Shown: positions 27,731 through 36,781 of the stretch, one piece after another | How the letters are laid out: every line of letters begins with the position of its first letter | Position numbering within the stretch: the stretch's first letter is position 1 | Assembly (NCBI RefSeq): GCF_004341945.1 | Contig: NZ_SMBP01000013.1 | Location: forward strand, 18,273-82,272 | Source: Longicatena caecimuris | Lineage (GTDB): Bacteria > Bacillota_I > Bacilli_A > Erysipelotrichales > Erysipelotrichaceae | Reading direction: 5' to 3' | Length of the DNA: 64,000 nucleotides | Translations under genes and position numbers: made by a program | Notes under the pieces: generated by a model | Databases searched by the model: none | Seen by the model: only the letters and a program-made list of their open reading frames with translations | What the model was told of the DNA's origin: nothing

Positions 27731-29170
27731 ATGGAACAAGAAAAGACATTATATGAGTGTGTTTACCGCATGATTTTGCATACGATTCATAATGGAAAAT
27801 ATCGTTATAATGAAGAACTTCCATCTTTAAACACCTTATGTAAAGCGTATGGTGTTGGGCGTAATACCATGCGCACAGCATTACAAAAATTGCAAAGTCA
27901 TGGTTATGTTGTGCTTGAAAAAGGCAGCCCGGCTAAAGTGTTGTTTGATATTAATGATTTTGATAACAATGTACAATATCGCCAGACTATGCTAGACTCT
28001 TATCAAATGATTTATGATGTTTTCACGGTCATAGAATGGATCATGCCGGATATTAGTGTTATTTGTATGCGTAAAGCAAGCAAAGAACAAATAAAGGGAT
28101 TAGAAGAAAAGGTCATTGCGTTATCACAACGTCAGTTGGTGAATGAAATTGACGTCTATGAGTACCTATATGATCTTTATCTTTATGTATTATCTTTTTT
28201 AGATAATCCGATATTAAATGATTTGTTTTTAACATTAATGAATTCTCTTACTTTACCGCTTGTTCAAAACGAAGAAGAGCATAAAAAATTAACAAACAAT
28301 TTTGATGCTATGAAGAAAACCTTTACGATAGCTCTGCGTTTTGTATTAAAGGGAAATGATTTCATGCTTCGTAAATTAATCTTTGCATTATGTAAAGGAA
28401 TAAAGAATATTACTTTAAGTTATACCAAACGTTTGACTCAGGGGATGACGATAAAGGAAAAGGCGAAATTCAGTTGGGTCAGCAATCGCTCACAAGAATA
28501 TTTATACACACGTGTAGTAACGGACATCATGAACGATATCAAAACAGGTATTTATCATAATGGGGATTTATTGCCATCTTTGGCAAAGCTTGCGACACTG
28601 TATGAAGTCAGTGAGCGGACAAGCCGTAAAGCGGTCAAAAAACTGAATGAATTTCATATTGTCAATACAATAAACGGCATTGGCAGTCGTATTCAACTCG
28701 ATGATCAAACGATTAAAGATTTCATGAAGAGTGCAGATGATCATATGTTGAATGGGTTACAGCATTATCGCCATAGTTTGCAGCTGTTGGATTTATTTGC
28801 TGGTTTTATATTTCCGCATGTACAAAATCAATTTAATAAAGAACGTTGTCAATCATTAGCTGATAAAATAGGTGAATTGGATGTGTTTACATTCGATGAA
28901 TACTTCCAGCTTCTTTTCACAGAAGAAAATGATTGCCTGCGGGTAATTTATGAAGAGCTGAATAAACCTATGAATTGGAATTTGATAGCTTGTATCATGG
29001 CTGATAAACAGGAGATGATTAATGAAATTAAAGCCCTGCAACCACTTTATTGTGAGCATCTACGAAAACGACATTTTCATAAGATGAATGAAATCATGCA
29101 TAAGGTTTTCGCAATACGCTTGCAAATGGCAGATATGGCAATTGCTGCTTGTCAAAAAGCGTTCCAATAA
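27731..29170 (+). CDS. Transcriptional regulator with two GntR-type winged helices
   Basis: The 479-aa protein appears to be an internal duplication. Each half has a GntR-like winged helix followed by a ~160-residue helical domain. Half one: residues ~5-75, with YRYNEELPSLNTLCKAYGVG and NTMRTALQKLQSHGYV. Half two: residues ~258-330, with GIYHNGDLLPSLAKLATLYE and SRKAVKKLNEFHIV. The helical parts do not match FadR or UTRA that I can recognise. The ATG at 27731 has AGAGGTG upstream. The regulator may control itself and the SGNH hydrolase downstream. Confidence 0.82.
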   Translation: MEQEKTLYECVYRMILHTIHNGKYRYNEELPSLNTLCKAYGVGRNTMRTALQKLQSHGYVVLEKGSPAKVLFDINDFDNNVQYRQTMLDSYQMIYDVFTVIEWIMPDISVICMRKASKEQIKGLEEKVIALSQRQLVNEIDVYEYLYDLYLYVLSFLDNPILNDLFLTLMNSLTLPLVQNEEEHKKLTNNFDAMKKTFTIALRFVLKGNDFMLRKLIFALCKGIKNITLSYTKRLTQGMTIKEKAKFSWVSNRSQEYLYTRVVTDIMNDIKTGIYHNGDLLPSLAKLATLYEVSERTSRKAVKKLNEFHIVNTINGIGSRIQLDDQTIKDFMKSADDHMLNGLQHYRHSLQLLDLFAGFIFPHVQNQFNKERCQSLADKIGELDVFTFDEYFQLLFTEENDCLRVIYEELNKPMNWNLIACIMADKQEMINEIKALQPLYCEHLRKRHFHKMNEIMHKVFAIRLQMADMAIAACQKAFQ

Positions 29171-29264
29171 GACACCTTATTTTACAAATACTATTTTAGA
29201 ATAATATGATACTCATAACTCCAAAACGGCAGTAGACATTACGATATTTTATATTATGTGAAAG

Positions 29265-29290
29265 GCAGATGTTAGTAAGCATCTGTTTTT
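29265..29290 (+). terminator. Terminator after the GntR-type regulator
   Basis: CAGATG/CATCTG, 8-nt loop, then five T. Confidence 0.6.
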
Positions 29291-29432
29291 ATATTGCTTT
29301 GTTAAATTATAACAACAGTATATCATACAACAAAAAGAATTTATTTGGTAAAAATATAACCATTTGTTTTTAGAATTCTTGTTATGTTTTTTATATATAA
29401 TTGCTTTTTACGGTTAAAAATCTACAAATTGC

Positions 29433-29460
29433 TTGAAAATTCAACTATATATTATATAAT
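29433..29460 (+). promoter_or_regulatory. Promoter of the SGNH hydrolase gene
   Basis: TTGAAA and a perfect TATAAT are 16 bp apart, in a very AT-rich setting. Confidence 0.6.
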
Positions 29461-29519
29461 TTAAGCAGTACTATATAGTTCAAGGTACGTTGTTAGGGAG
29501 AATTGAGGTGAATGGTGGC

Positions 29520-30149
29520 ATGAATGAAACAACAACTGCAAAAAAAGAAAAAACATATGTGAATTATCTTTCAGAAAAAAAACGAAATAAGGCCATTTAT
29601 GCGATGTTGCCTTATTATGAAAATGTCATCATCTTAGGGGATTCATTAGCAGAGTCAATTCTGGATTATCGATTATTACGAAAGAAAAATGTTATAGCGA
29701 AGCGAGGGCGCTGTGTGGATATGATTGAGGGGGATATTCAGCGGGCCATTTGTATGGCTCCGGAAATGATTATTTTGGAGTATGGAAAAAATGATATCCT
29801 ACATTTTCGGGATAATTTTACTTCTTTTATTACCTTGTATCGTAAGCATATCCATACATTAAAGGAAGAATTGCCGGAAACAACATTATATGTCAACTCT
29901 TTAATTCCTATGGGACAATGTCAATTAGAACGCATTGGTGGTCTGGAAGTATTTAAAACGTGTAATAGTCTATTACAATTGATGTGTGAAAAAGAGGGTA
30001 TAGGATTTATTGACAATTCAGCATTAATCGAATGGAAAGATGAATTGTTTGAATTTGATGGTATTCATCCCAAATATCCATTCTATCCCAAATGGCTGTA
30101 TCATATGGCTGACATCACGGGACTTTTAAAAAGAAATTTTATTATATGA
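29520..30149 (+). CDS. SGNH/GDSL-type hydrolase
   Basis: The protein has the SGNH blocks: GDSLAES near residue 40 (nucleophile Ser), YGKNDI (Gly/Asn of block III), and DGIHPK (catalytic Asp/His). No signal peptide is seen, so it looks cytoplasmic. The substrate is unknown; relatives are acyl-esterases or carbohydrate deacetylases. I use the ATG at 29520; GTG at 29508 and TTG at 29490 are alternatives. It lies next to dacF but is separated by a terminator. Confidence 0.78.
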   Translation: MNETTTAKKEKTYVNYLSEKKRNKAIYAMLPYYENVIILGDSLAESILDYRLLRKKNVIAKRGRCVDMIEGDIQRAICMAPEMIILEYGKNDILHFRDNFTSFITLYRKHIHTLKEELPETTLYVNSLIPMGQCQLERIGGLEVFKTCNSLLQLMCEKEGIGFIDNSALIEWKDELFEFDGIHPKYPFYPKWLYHMADITGLLKRNFII

Positions 30150-30172
30150 CCGCATATTTTGCGGTTTTTATT
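30147..30172 (+). terminator. Terminator of the SGNH hydrolase gene
   Basis: ACCGCA/TGCGGT stem, 5-nt loop, then TTTTTATTTT; overlaps the stop codon. Confidence 0.75.
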
Positions 30173-30236
30173 TTCTGCAGGGGGATTTAGGTATATCTTT
30201 CTATTCTTTCACATAGGCTTTATTGAGGTTGATACC

Positions 30237-31415
30237 ATGAAAAAAATGATACTTTGCTGTATGGTGGCAGTGTTGAGCATGACGATGCTGACAAGTATAC
30301 ATGCAGATGAGAAAACAAAACAAACGACAAAAAACGATCCCCAAATTGCCCAGAACGCGAAATCCTCCTACTTAATGGAATATACAAGTGGGAAAGTTAT
30401 TTATGCTAAAAATGAAAAGGCGAAATTATATCCAGCTAGTATGACGAAAATGATGGGTCTATTACTTATTTTTGAATCTTTGCACGATGGTAAACTGGAT
30501 TGGAAAGATGAGGTTACTACGAGTGCATATGCTGCTAGCATGGGAGGCAGTCAGGTATTCTTGGAAGAAAATGAAACCATGAGTGTAAAAGATATGATAA
30601 AAAGTATTTGTATTGCCTCAGCTAATGATGCTATGGTTGCCATGGCTGAAAAAGTAGGAGGAAGTGCTGAACATTTCGTTGAGATGATGAATGAAAAAGC
30701 CAAAAAATTAAATCTTTGTAACACCCATTTCATGAATCCTACTGGCTTACATGATCCACAGCATTATACCTGTGCTAAAGATATGGCAATTGTTGGGAAA
30801 GCTTTAATTAAGGAAGGCGGAGATGATTTGTTAAAAATCACTTCAACATATGATGCCTATATTCGCGAAGATAGTGAGAAAGCTTTCTGGTTGGTAAATA
30901 CAAATAAATTATTAAAACAATATCCTGGCGTTGATGGCTTGAAATCAGGCTTCACCTCACAAGCGATGTCCTGTATCACTATTACCGCAAAAAAGAAAGA
31001 TTTACGATTAATAGCGGTCGTTATGGGAGAGCCTAGTTCAAAAGTTCGCAATGGGGAAATCAAGCAAATGCTAGATTATGGTTTCTCACAATATCAGCAA
31101 GGCTTATTATATGCAGCAGGTACTAAGATGAAAACAATACCAATTGAAAATGGGAAGCCGCAAAAAGTAGATGTGTTAACGGATAAAGATTTAGTTTATG
31201 TGTTTGAAAAAGGCAGTGAGCCAAAGGAAACGGCGAAAGAAATTTCCTTACGTAAAACGCATGCGCCTTTTAAAAAGGGAGAAATTATCGGTAAGGTGCA
31301 AATTAAAATGAGTGATGGTTATACTATGGAAACGGCATTGAAAGCTGCACATGATGTAGCAGCGCTAGATTATACTGATTTATTTATGAAAGCCTTAAAA
31401 GATGTTTTTGCGTAA
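30237..31415 (+). CDS. dacF: D-alanyl-D-alanine carboxypeptidase, DacF-like
   Basis: The 392-aa penicillin-binding protein has a signal peptide (cleavage after SIHA) and the three active-site motifs: S68-M-T-K71, S128-A-N130 and K236-S-G. It trims stem peptides outside the membrane. Its position just before spoIIAA-spoIIAB-sigF is that of dacF in Bacillus, so a role in the spore cortex is inferred. A GTATA and CATAGG pair 16 bp apart upstream (30191-30217) could be a sigma-F/G type promoter. Start ATG at 30237; longer frame from 30159 unlikely. Confidence 0.88.
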   Translation: MKKMILCCMVAVLSMTMLTSIHADEKTKQTTKNDPQIAQNAKSSYLMEYTSGKVIYAKNEKAKLYPASMTKMMGLLLIFESLHDGKLDWKDEVTTSAYAASMGGSQVFLEENETMSVKDMIKSICIASANDAMVAMAEKVGGSAEHFVEMMNEKAKKLNLCNTHFMNPTGLHDPQHYTCAKDMAIVGKALIKEGGDDLLKITSTYDAYIREDSEKAFWLVNTNKLLKQYPGVDGLKSGFTSQAMSCITITAKKKDLRLIAVVMGEPSSKVRNGEIKQMLDYGFSQYQQGLLYAAGTKMKTIPIENGKPQKVDVLTDKDLVYVFEKGSEPKETAKEISLRKTHAPFKKGEIIGKVQIKMSDGYTMETALKAAHDVAALDYTDLFMKALKDVFA

Positions 31416-31494
31416 ATATCCAAAAAAAGGTTTGCTACGCTCATCATAACGATGCTAATTAAAGGCATACTACTTCTGAAAAGAGGGATAATTG

Positions 31495-31656
31495 ATGAGT
31501 GTTATGTGGACCATTATTGGATTTATAGCGATATTAGCATTTCTATTCTTAATTTTTGCTGTTGTAAGATCAGCAGCACAATCAGATCATATGCCTAATT
31601 ATGATGAAGAATATGCAAGTGATTTCTTTGATGAACAAGAAGATGATATGTATTAA
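31495..31656 (+). CDS. Small single-pass membrane protein, 53 aa
   Basis: The translated frame begins MSVMWTIIGFIAILAFLF and continues with a further hydrophobic stretch to about residue 24, then a short basic turn and a strongly acidic tail (EDDMY end). GAGGG lies nine bases upstream of the ATG and a terminator overlaps the stop. It sits between dacF and the Spo0A boxes of the spoIIA operon, in a place where no gene is present in Bacillus. The function is unknown. Confidence 0.6.
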   Translation: MSVMWTIIGFIAILAFLFLIFAVVRSAAQSDHMPNYDEEYASDFFDEQEDDMY

Positions 31657-31683
31657 AAACGGATAAGATATATCCGTTTTTTC
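31656..31683 (+). terminator. Terminator after the small membrane protein
   Basis: A 10-bp stem AAAACGGATA/TATCCGTTTT with a 5-nt loop is followed by T. Confidence 0.85.
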
Positions 31684-31704
31684 GTGTGACAGAATAATTA
31701 CTAA

Positions 31705-31732
31705 TTGTCGAAGTGAAACATCCTTTGTCGAA
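31705..31732 (+). promoter_or_regulatory. Two Spo0A boxes upstream of spoIIAA
   Basis: TGTCGAA occurs at 31706-31712 and again at 31726-31732, exactly 20 bp apart on one face of the helix. TGTCGAA is the consensus 0A box, and spoIIA is a classical Spo0A~P target. The start site itself I cannot place with confidence. Confidence 0.78.
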
Positions 31733-31785
31733 TATCCCCAAGGATAAGAGAATTCATGCTAAGATGAGCTGCGGAGGGATAAAAG

Positions 31786-32103
31786 ATGAAACATCAATTT
31801 AAAGATGGTACCCTATATTTTTATTTTTATGGGGAACTGGATAATCTGACAGTTTGTAATTTGAAGCAAATATGTATCGATTTAATCGATCAGTATCAAC
31901 CAAAAACTGTCAAACTGGATTTTGAAGAAGTGAGTTTTGTAGATAGCACGGGTATAGGGTTTGTTTTAGCTCGCTATAAGCAGTTGCAAAAATATCATGG
32001 TGAGTTGATTATTTGTAATTTATCAAAAGTAAATCATCGCATTTTTGCGATGAGTGGAATTTTTCAGTTAATGAAAGAGGAAAGAAATGGGGTAAAACTA
32101 TGA
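31786..32103 (+). CDS. spoIIAA: Anti-sigma-F factor antagonist
   Basis: The 105-aa STAS-domain protein has the phosphorylation-site segment VDSTGIGFVLARY, with Ser54 as the expected phosphoacceptor. Unphosphorylated SpoIIAA frees sigma-F from SpoIIAB in the forespore. CGGAGGG precedes the ATG, and the stop overlaps spoIIAB by 4 bp. Two Spo0A boxes lie 54-80 bp upstream. Confidence 0.93.
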   Translation: MKHQFKDGTLYFYFYGELDNLTVCNLKQICIDLIDQYQPKTVKLDFEEVSFVDSTGIGFVLARYKQLQKYHGELIICNLSKVNHRIFAMSGIFQLMKEERNGVKL

Positions 32104-32534
32104 ACAAGATGACATTGGAATGTTTGGCGCATCTGGAAAATGAGGCATTTATCAGAACGAGTGCGATCGCTTTTTTAATGCCATTAAATTTATCCATGGA
32201 AGATTGTATGGAAATCAAGACGATGCTGGCAGAGGCTGTTGTCAATGCGATGATTCATGGTTATGAGGGAAATCATGAAGGGATTGTTCGTGTGCATGTA
32301 TCTTATGATGAAAATCAGATCGAAATTATCGTTGCAGATGAAGGCTGTGGAATCGACGATATATCACAAGCTATGCAACCATTATTCACCAGCAAACAAC
32401 ACTTAGAACGAAGTGGTATGGGTATGACAATTATGCAGACATTTGCTGATGATTTTCATATTACAAGCGAAAAGGGAAAAGGGACTGTCGTCACATTACG
32501 TAAACGGATTCAACATGAATGTGTCAGCGAATAA
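32100..32534 (+). CDS. spoIIAB: Anti-sigma-F factor, serine kinase
   Basis: The 144-aa GHKL ATPase/kinase has the N box EAVVNAMIHGYEG and the G1/G2 segments VADEGCGIDD and SGMGMTIMQ. It binds sigma-F and phosphorylates SpoIIAA. The gene is overlapped by spoIIAA upstream and by sigF downstream, so the three are cotranslated. Confidence 0.93.
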   Translation: MNKMTLECLAHLENEAFIRTSAIAFLMPLNLSMEDCMEIKTMLAEAVVNAMIHGYEGNHEGIVRVHVSYDENQIEIIVADEGCGIDDISQAMQPLFTSKQHLERSGMGMTIMQTFADDFHITSEKGKGTVVTLRKRIQHECVSE

Positions 32535-33240
32535 TGAAGAATTGATTCAAAGAATCAAAGATGGGGATGAAGAAGCAAAAAGTATTTTTGTAGAAAAGAA
32601 CTCACCGTTAGTATATTCTATAGTTCGTCGTTTTTCTCGTCAACGCATAGCCATTGATGATTTGTTTCAAATTGGATGTGTTGGATTAATGAAGGCTTTG
32701 AACAATTTCGATACAAGTTATCAAGTTAAATTTTCAACATATGCAGTGCCCATCATCATGGGTGAAATTAAACGCTTTTTTCGTGATGATGGAAATATGC
32801 GCATATCGCGTTCATTAAAAGAAGGTTATTTGCAAATGTCAAAAAAGAAGGAAGAACTTTTGCAGAAATTGAATCGCGAACCAACTTATCAGGAAATTGC
32901 CGACGCTTTGTCAATGGATGTTGCAGATGTTATCTTAGCCTTTGAAGCGAATCAGTTTGTTTATTCTTTAGATGAAACTATTTATGAAAACGATGGATCG
33001 CCGATATTGCTAGAGGATAAGGTGAGTAATCGCAAAGAAGAAGATGTTGTTATGAAGGTGTCTTTGCAAAATGAGATTGCGCATTTAGAACAACGGGAAC
33101 AATTGTTATTGCACTATCGATATGATCTGGGAATGAAACAGGAAGAAATTGCCAAAAAATTACAGATATCTCAAGTACAAGTATCACGTTTAGAAAAAAA
33201 GATATTATTAAAATTAAAAGAGCGCCTTATGGTAACATGA
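32515..33240 (+). CDS. sigF: RNA polymerase sporulation sigma factor sigma-F
   Basis: The 241-aa sigma-70 family protein has region 2 (DDLFQIGCVGLMKALNNF), region 3 (REPTYQEIADALSM) and region 4 (GMKQEEIAKKLQISQVQVSRLEKKILLKLKE). It directs early forespore transcription. The ATG at 32515 overlaps spoIIAB by 20 bp; a longer frame from 32443 is less likely. Following spoIIAA-spoIIAB fixes its identity. Confidence 0.92.
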   Translation: MNVSANNEELIQRIKDGDEEAKSIFVEKNSPLVYSIVRRFSRQRIAIDDLFQIGCVGLMKALNNFDTSYQVKFSTYAVPIIMGEIKRFFRDDGNMRISRSLKEGYLQMSKKKEELLQKLNREPTYQEIADALSMDVADVILAFEANQFVYSLDETIYENDGSPILLEDKVSNRKEEDVVMKVSLQNEIAHLEQREQLLLHYRYDLGMKQEEIAKKLQISQVQVSRLEKKILLKLKERLMVT

Positions 33241-33709
33241 TGAAATTCCTTTTCGAAAGAAAAGGAGTTGATGGATAGAGAATGTAATGGTTTGATCATC
33301 GTCTTTTGGTTTTTGTATTGATGAAAGAAACGAATCTTAATTGGTTATGCTTTTACGGTAGCAACCAAAGACAGTATCTTTCTTTTTGCAAAAAACATAA
33401 TGTGTATATGGGCTTATGGCATTTTCGGTGTTCTTATTATAAGTCTTTGGCTATAAAAGTTTTTTCTTATGTTTTGCGTGTGTTAGCTTTAGCGTTTGAT
33501 GCTTAAATTAAGTAGAGGACTTAGGCTTTTTACATCATCTTATCGTGTAAGACTTCATTTTATCTGTTGATCATATGTAGCATGATTGATTACTCAATAT
33601 AAAAAGAAAGCTCTTGTTTTGTTGCGCGCAAGATCTTTTCTTTATCCTTACTTGTGCTGGTTTTAACACCTGTGATATAATAAACGGTAGCAGAAATGGA
33701 TGTGAAAAG
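33241..33709. other. Intergenic region with hairpins and a promoter
   Basis: A CCTTTTC/GAAAAGG hairpin (33248-33264) follows sigF without a T tract. A longer imperfect hairpin with CTCTTG/CAAGA-type pairing at 33602-33643 may be a terminator. TTGTGC and TATAAT 18 bp apart at 33652-33681 are a likely promoter for the next gene. A 66-codon frame at 33306-33506 has no family features. Confidence 0.45.
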
Positions 33710-34348
33710 ATGAATTTGGAACATGTATATCATTTAAGTGATGATGAAATCAGCGAAATTTACCATAGTTTTGCGGATAATTTCTTTCATGATGACTTGT
33801 ATCGGACGATTTTTCCTTCAGAACCATCACGTCGATGGGCTTTGCCATATCTGCTGAAACATTATTTACAGGCAGTAAGACCATATTGTTATTTTATAGC
33901 GGATAGTAAAGACTTGAATTGTGTTATGGTTCTCTTTGACAGTACTTTGGAAAAAACGCTGTTATATCGTTTGCGATTATTACATCTAATTATAAAGCTT
34001 ATACCAATTGCTGTAGGTGTTCACTCTATTCGCAGTATTCATCATGCTCTTGATTGTATGGATATGTTCACTAGCAAATGGACGAGAGAATTTGTGAATG
34101 GTGCATATTATCATGTGGATTTATTATACACAGATAAAGCAATGCGTCATCATGGTTTGGCGGGACATCTCTTACAGGAAGTAAAACAGGAAGCAATCAA
34201 AGAACATCGCGATATCACGTTAGAGACACATCATAAAGATAATTTACCATTATATGAACAAATTGGTTTTCATCTGATGAGTACCATTACTCATGAGGAA
34301 TATGATTTAACGCAGTATTGTATGCTGCTTAGGACAAGTGAGGAATAG
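33710..34348 (+). CDS. GNAT-family N-acetyltransferase
   Basis: The 212-aa protein has the GNAT acetyl-CoA segment AMRHHGLAGHLLQEV and the C-terminal ETHHKDNLPLYEQIGF, which are motifs A and B of the fold. The substrate is unknown. The ATG at 33710 sits after a TATAAT promoter. It is 3 bp upstream of an unrecognised 350-aa gene, so the two form an operon. Confidence 0.82.
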   Translation: MNLEHVYHLSDDEISEIYHSFADNFFHDDLYRTIFPSEPSRRWALPYLLKHYLQAVRPYCYFIADSKDLNCVMVLFDSTLEKTLLYRLRLLHLIIKLIPIAVGVHSIRSIHHALDCMDMFTSKWTREFVNGAYYHVDLLYTDKAMRHHGLAGHLLQEVKQEAIKEHRDITLETHHKDNLPLYEQIGFHLMSTITHEEYDLTQYCMLLRTSEE

Positions 34349-34351
34349 CTT

Positions 34352-35404
34352 ATGTATATCAAACATCGTGTACAAAACTTTTGGAAATATTTTATATTAA
34401 ACCGTGAAGAACTAGAGCATGCGTTACGAGAAAATGATCACCATGAGATTACACATCTCTTACAAGATTTAAATGAACATTTAAAAACGATTTGTGCGTG
34501 TGGCATGGAAGTTGAGATGAGTGATACAGGTTTTTATGAAATGACCTTTACACCACAAGGAAATAAGAATGCGCAGTTTGCCACAGCATTATTAAAAAAG
34601 GATGCTCCGCAAGCATTAAGTGAAGATTGGATCATTAATGCCGTACGACCACCATTAAGTGAGCGTGCTATGCATACGATATTACGTATAAAAGATAAAG
34701 AAGTTACTGGTGCTGATTTTCATGTTTATTATACGATAAATGAAATAAGCAAAACGCTCGATATCAAAGTATATTGCGAGGCTTTAAAAGATGTGGAGGA
34801 AAAGCGTCGTGAGTCGATGGTTGCTTTTATGTTGGAGTTATTCATTGGTGAGTTAGAATTTGAAGCACGCATATCAAGCATCGAAATCATAGATACACCA
34901 GATGAAGAGGCAGAAAATTTCTGTTTATTGCCAAACCTGTATGAAGATATTTGTGATATTATCATTGATCAAGATTGGATGGAATATCATGATCCATTAT
35001 CTATTTACATGGCTTATAAACTTGATGAAAAGCCAGTTAGCGAAACATTGCGAAAAGATATGAAATTAATCGTAACGACGAATCCACAGCTACAAGAAGA
35101 ACTCTTAAGCGATAGTTATGAAATGTGTAAGGAGTTCAAAGACTGTGGTGGAGAATATGGATACTTCTATTATGAAAAGCTATATGAGGATGAAAAAGAA
35201 GCATTGGTTCGTCAACAACTGGAAAAGGAAATAAATGAACTTTTATATGAGATGTCGATTGCCAGAACGATGGGTGGCGCCGTTGGTATTTATTATTCTT
35301 ATATTGATGTAGCTGTTTTTGATAAAGATGCTTTTGCTATCGCATTAGCAAAAATCAATGAAAAGATGAATTTTAAAGTTTATTATCAACCTTTTTTGAA
35401 ATAA
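34352..35404 (+). CDS. Unrecognised soluble protein, 350 aa
   Basis: I do not recognise a family. The protein is acidic, has no signal or membrane segment, and is rich in Glu, Asp and Lys. Strand-like stretches (LDIKVYCEALKDVEEKR, GEYGYFYYEKLYED, AVGIYYSYIDVAVFD) and amphipathic helices suggest an alpha/beta fold. It starts 3 bp after the GNAT gene, in a sporulation neighbourhood, but nothing links it directly to sporulation. Confidence 0.75.
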   Translation: MYIKHRVQNFWKYFILNREELEHALRENDHHEITHLLQDLNEHLKTICACGMEVEMSDTGFYEMTFTPQGNKNAQFATALLKKDAPQALSEDWIINAVRPPLSERAMHTILRIKDKEVTGADFHVYYTINEISKTLDIKVYCEALKDVEEKRRESMVAFMLELFIGELEFEARISSIEIIDTPDEEAENFCLLPNLYEDICDIIIDQDWMEYHDPLSIYMAYKLDEKPVSETLRKDMKLIVTTNPQLQEELLSDSYEMCKEFKDCGGEYGYFYYEKLYEDEKEALVRQQLEKEINELLYEMSIARTMGGAVGIYYSYIDVAVFDKDAFAIALAKINEKMNFKVYYQPFLK

Positions 35405-35943
35405 GCTACATGTAATGGGTATTGATCATGGAACTTTCATTTAATAAGTAAGTATTAAGAAAATGACAGACCATTAAGTTATTTGATGCGTAACGTATAT
35501 GGTAAATACGATACCTAATTGTAATTTTTTGTGGTTTATCAAAGCATATAAGTCTTAAGGATGGATTTATCGAATTTGTTATCTATCCATAAGACTTTTT
35601 ATTATCTTTTATTGTATGGGATAAATGAAAAAGGCTAGCTTTGACATAGGGGATGAAAGCAAACTTATTAACAAAACAGTACAAAAGATCATGTAAAAGA
35701 ACATCAGTTTTGATATTCTTGAAATGGAAATGAAGTAATGATTTTTTGGAAAAAGCTGCAGTGAATTTTTATGAAATTACAAAAAGCAGCTATGAGATAG
35801 GATAGCAGCTTGGTAAGTATTACTTAAAACCAAGCGTTTAAGCGATATCAGCGTTTCTATTTTATATTTTGCAATAGTATAAAAAGCTTGTTTCAAATAG
35901 CTTACTTACATACTTACGACACATTATCACGAATCTTGATTAG
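35405..35943. other. Long intergenic region upstream of sigK
   Basis: No coding frame of note in 540 bp. It holds a terminator at 35551-35600 and a CTTGGT/ACCAAG hairpin around 35810-35834. Confidence 0.4.
35551..35600 (+). terminator. Terminator downstream of the 350-aa protein gene
   Basis: AGTCTTAAGGAT pairs with ATCCATAAGACT with one mismatch, followed by TTTTT. Confidence 0.65.
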
Positions 35944-35972
35944 ACATATCTTGATAAGATTTTTCATATACT
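35944..35972 (+). promoter_or_regulatory. Putative sigma-E promoter of sigK
   Basis: ACATATC and CATATACT are 14 bp apart, close to the sigma-E pattern (ATATT, then CATACAAT). sigK is a sigma-E target in Bacillus. Confidence 0.5.
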
Positions 35973-35989
35973 GACAATAGGTGATGGAA

Positions 35990-36724
35990 ATGCTGTTTCC
36001 GATATTTGAGATTTTAAGCAGTGCTCTTGGATATGTCGGCTATATACGTTCAAATTCTTTTTTACAACCTTTAGATAAAGAAGAAGAAGCACATTGTATT
36101 GCCGGCTTAAGCTTGCAGGATGAGGAATGTCGTAATAAATTAATTGAACATAATTTGCGACTAGTAGCTCATATCGTAAAAAAGTATGATATCAAAAAAG
36201 AACAAACAGAAGATTTAATAAGCATTGGAACTATAGGTTTAATCAAAGCAATTGACTCTTTTAAACCAGAAAAAGGGCATAAATTAACTACGTATGCTTC
36301 GCGTTGTATAGAAAACGAAATATTGATGTATTTACGTAGTTCTAAAAATTATTTTCAGAATGTATCGCTTAATGATCCTATTGCAACGGATAAGGATGGA
36401 AGTGAGATTACGCTGATTGATGCAATCAGTTCTCCGCAAGAAACAAGTATCATTGAAGATATGGTCGTTGAAGATAATATCAGTAAACTAAAACAATTTC
36501 TACATGTTTTAGATTCCAGGGAATTGGAAATCATTACGAAACGATTTGGTTTATACGGTGTAGAAGAAGAAACGCAGCGAGAAATTGCCAAGCAATTGCA
36601 TATTTCCAGATCATATGTTTCACGTATTGAAAAAAGAGCTTTTATGAAATTGTATCGTGAGTTTCAAAAAGAAGAAGCAAAGCATGGCGAAAAAGAACCA
36701 CGGATTAATATATTTAAAGAATAA
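35990..36724 (+). CDS. sigK: RNA polymerase sporulation sigma factor sigma-K
   Basis: The protein has region 2 IEHNLRLVAHIVKKYD, EDLISIGTIGLIKAIDSF and YASRCIENEILMYLR, and region 4 TQREIAKQLHISRSYVSRIEKRAF. These match sigma-K rather than sigma-E/G. A hydrophobic N-terminal stretch (LFPIFEILSSALGYVGYI) resembles the pro-sequence that is cleaved by the forespore-triggered protease. The gene is continuous, with no skin-type interruption. The ATG at 35990 has AGGTG at good spacing; GTG 35981 and ATG 35984 are alternatives. Confidence 0.9.
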   Translation: MLFPIFEILSSALGYVGYIRSNSFLQPLDKEEEAHCIAGLSLQDEECRNKLIEHNLRLVAHIVKKYDIKKEQTEDLISIGTIGLIKAIDSFKPEKGHKLTTYASRCIENEILMYLRSSKNYFQNVSLNDPIATDKDGSEITLIDAISSPQETSIIEDMVVEDNISKLKQFLHVLDSRELEIITKRFGLYGVEEETQREIAKQLHISRSYVSRIEKRAFMKLYREFQKEEAKHGEKEPRINIFKE

Positions 36725-36775
36725 AAAACCTGAGAACAGTATAACATTTGAAATGTCTCTGTTCTCAGGTTTTTA
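36724..36775. terminator. Bidirectional terminator between sigK and the M42 peptidase
   Basis: A perfect 14-bp stem (AAACCTGAGAACAG and its complement) with T on one side and A on the other serves both convergent genes. Confidence 0.92.
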
Positions 36776-36781
36776 TATAGT

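Noticed and set aside
33306..33506. 66-codon open frame after sigF
   Set aside because: No ribosome site, no family features and odd composition; likely chance.
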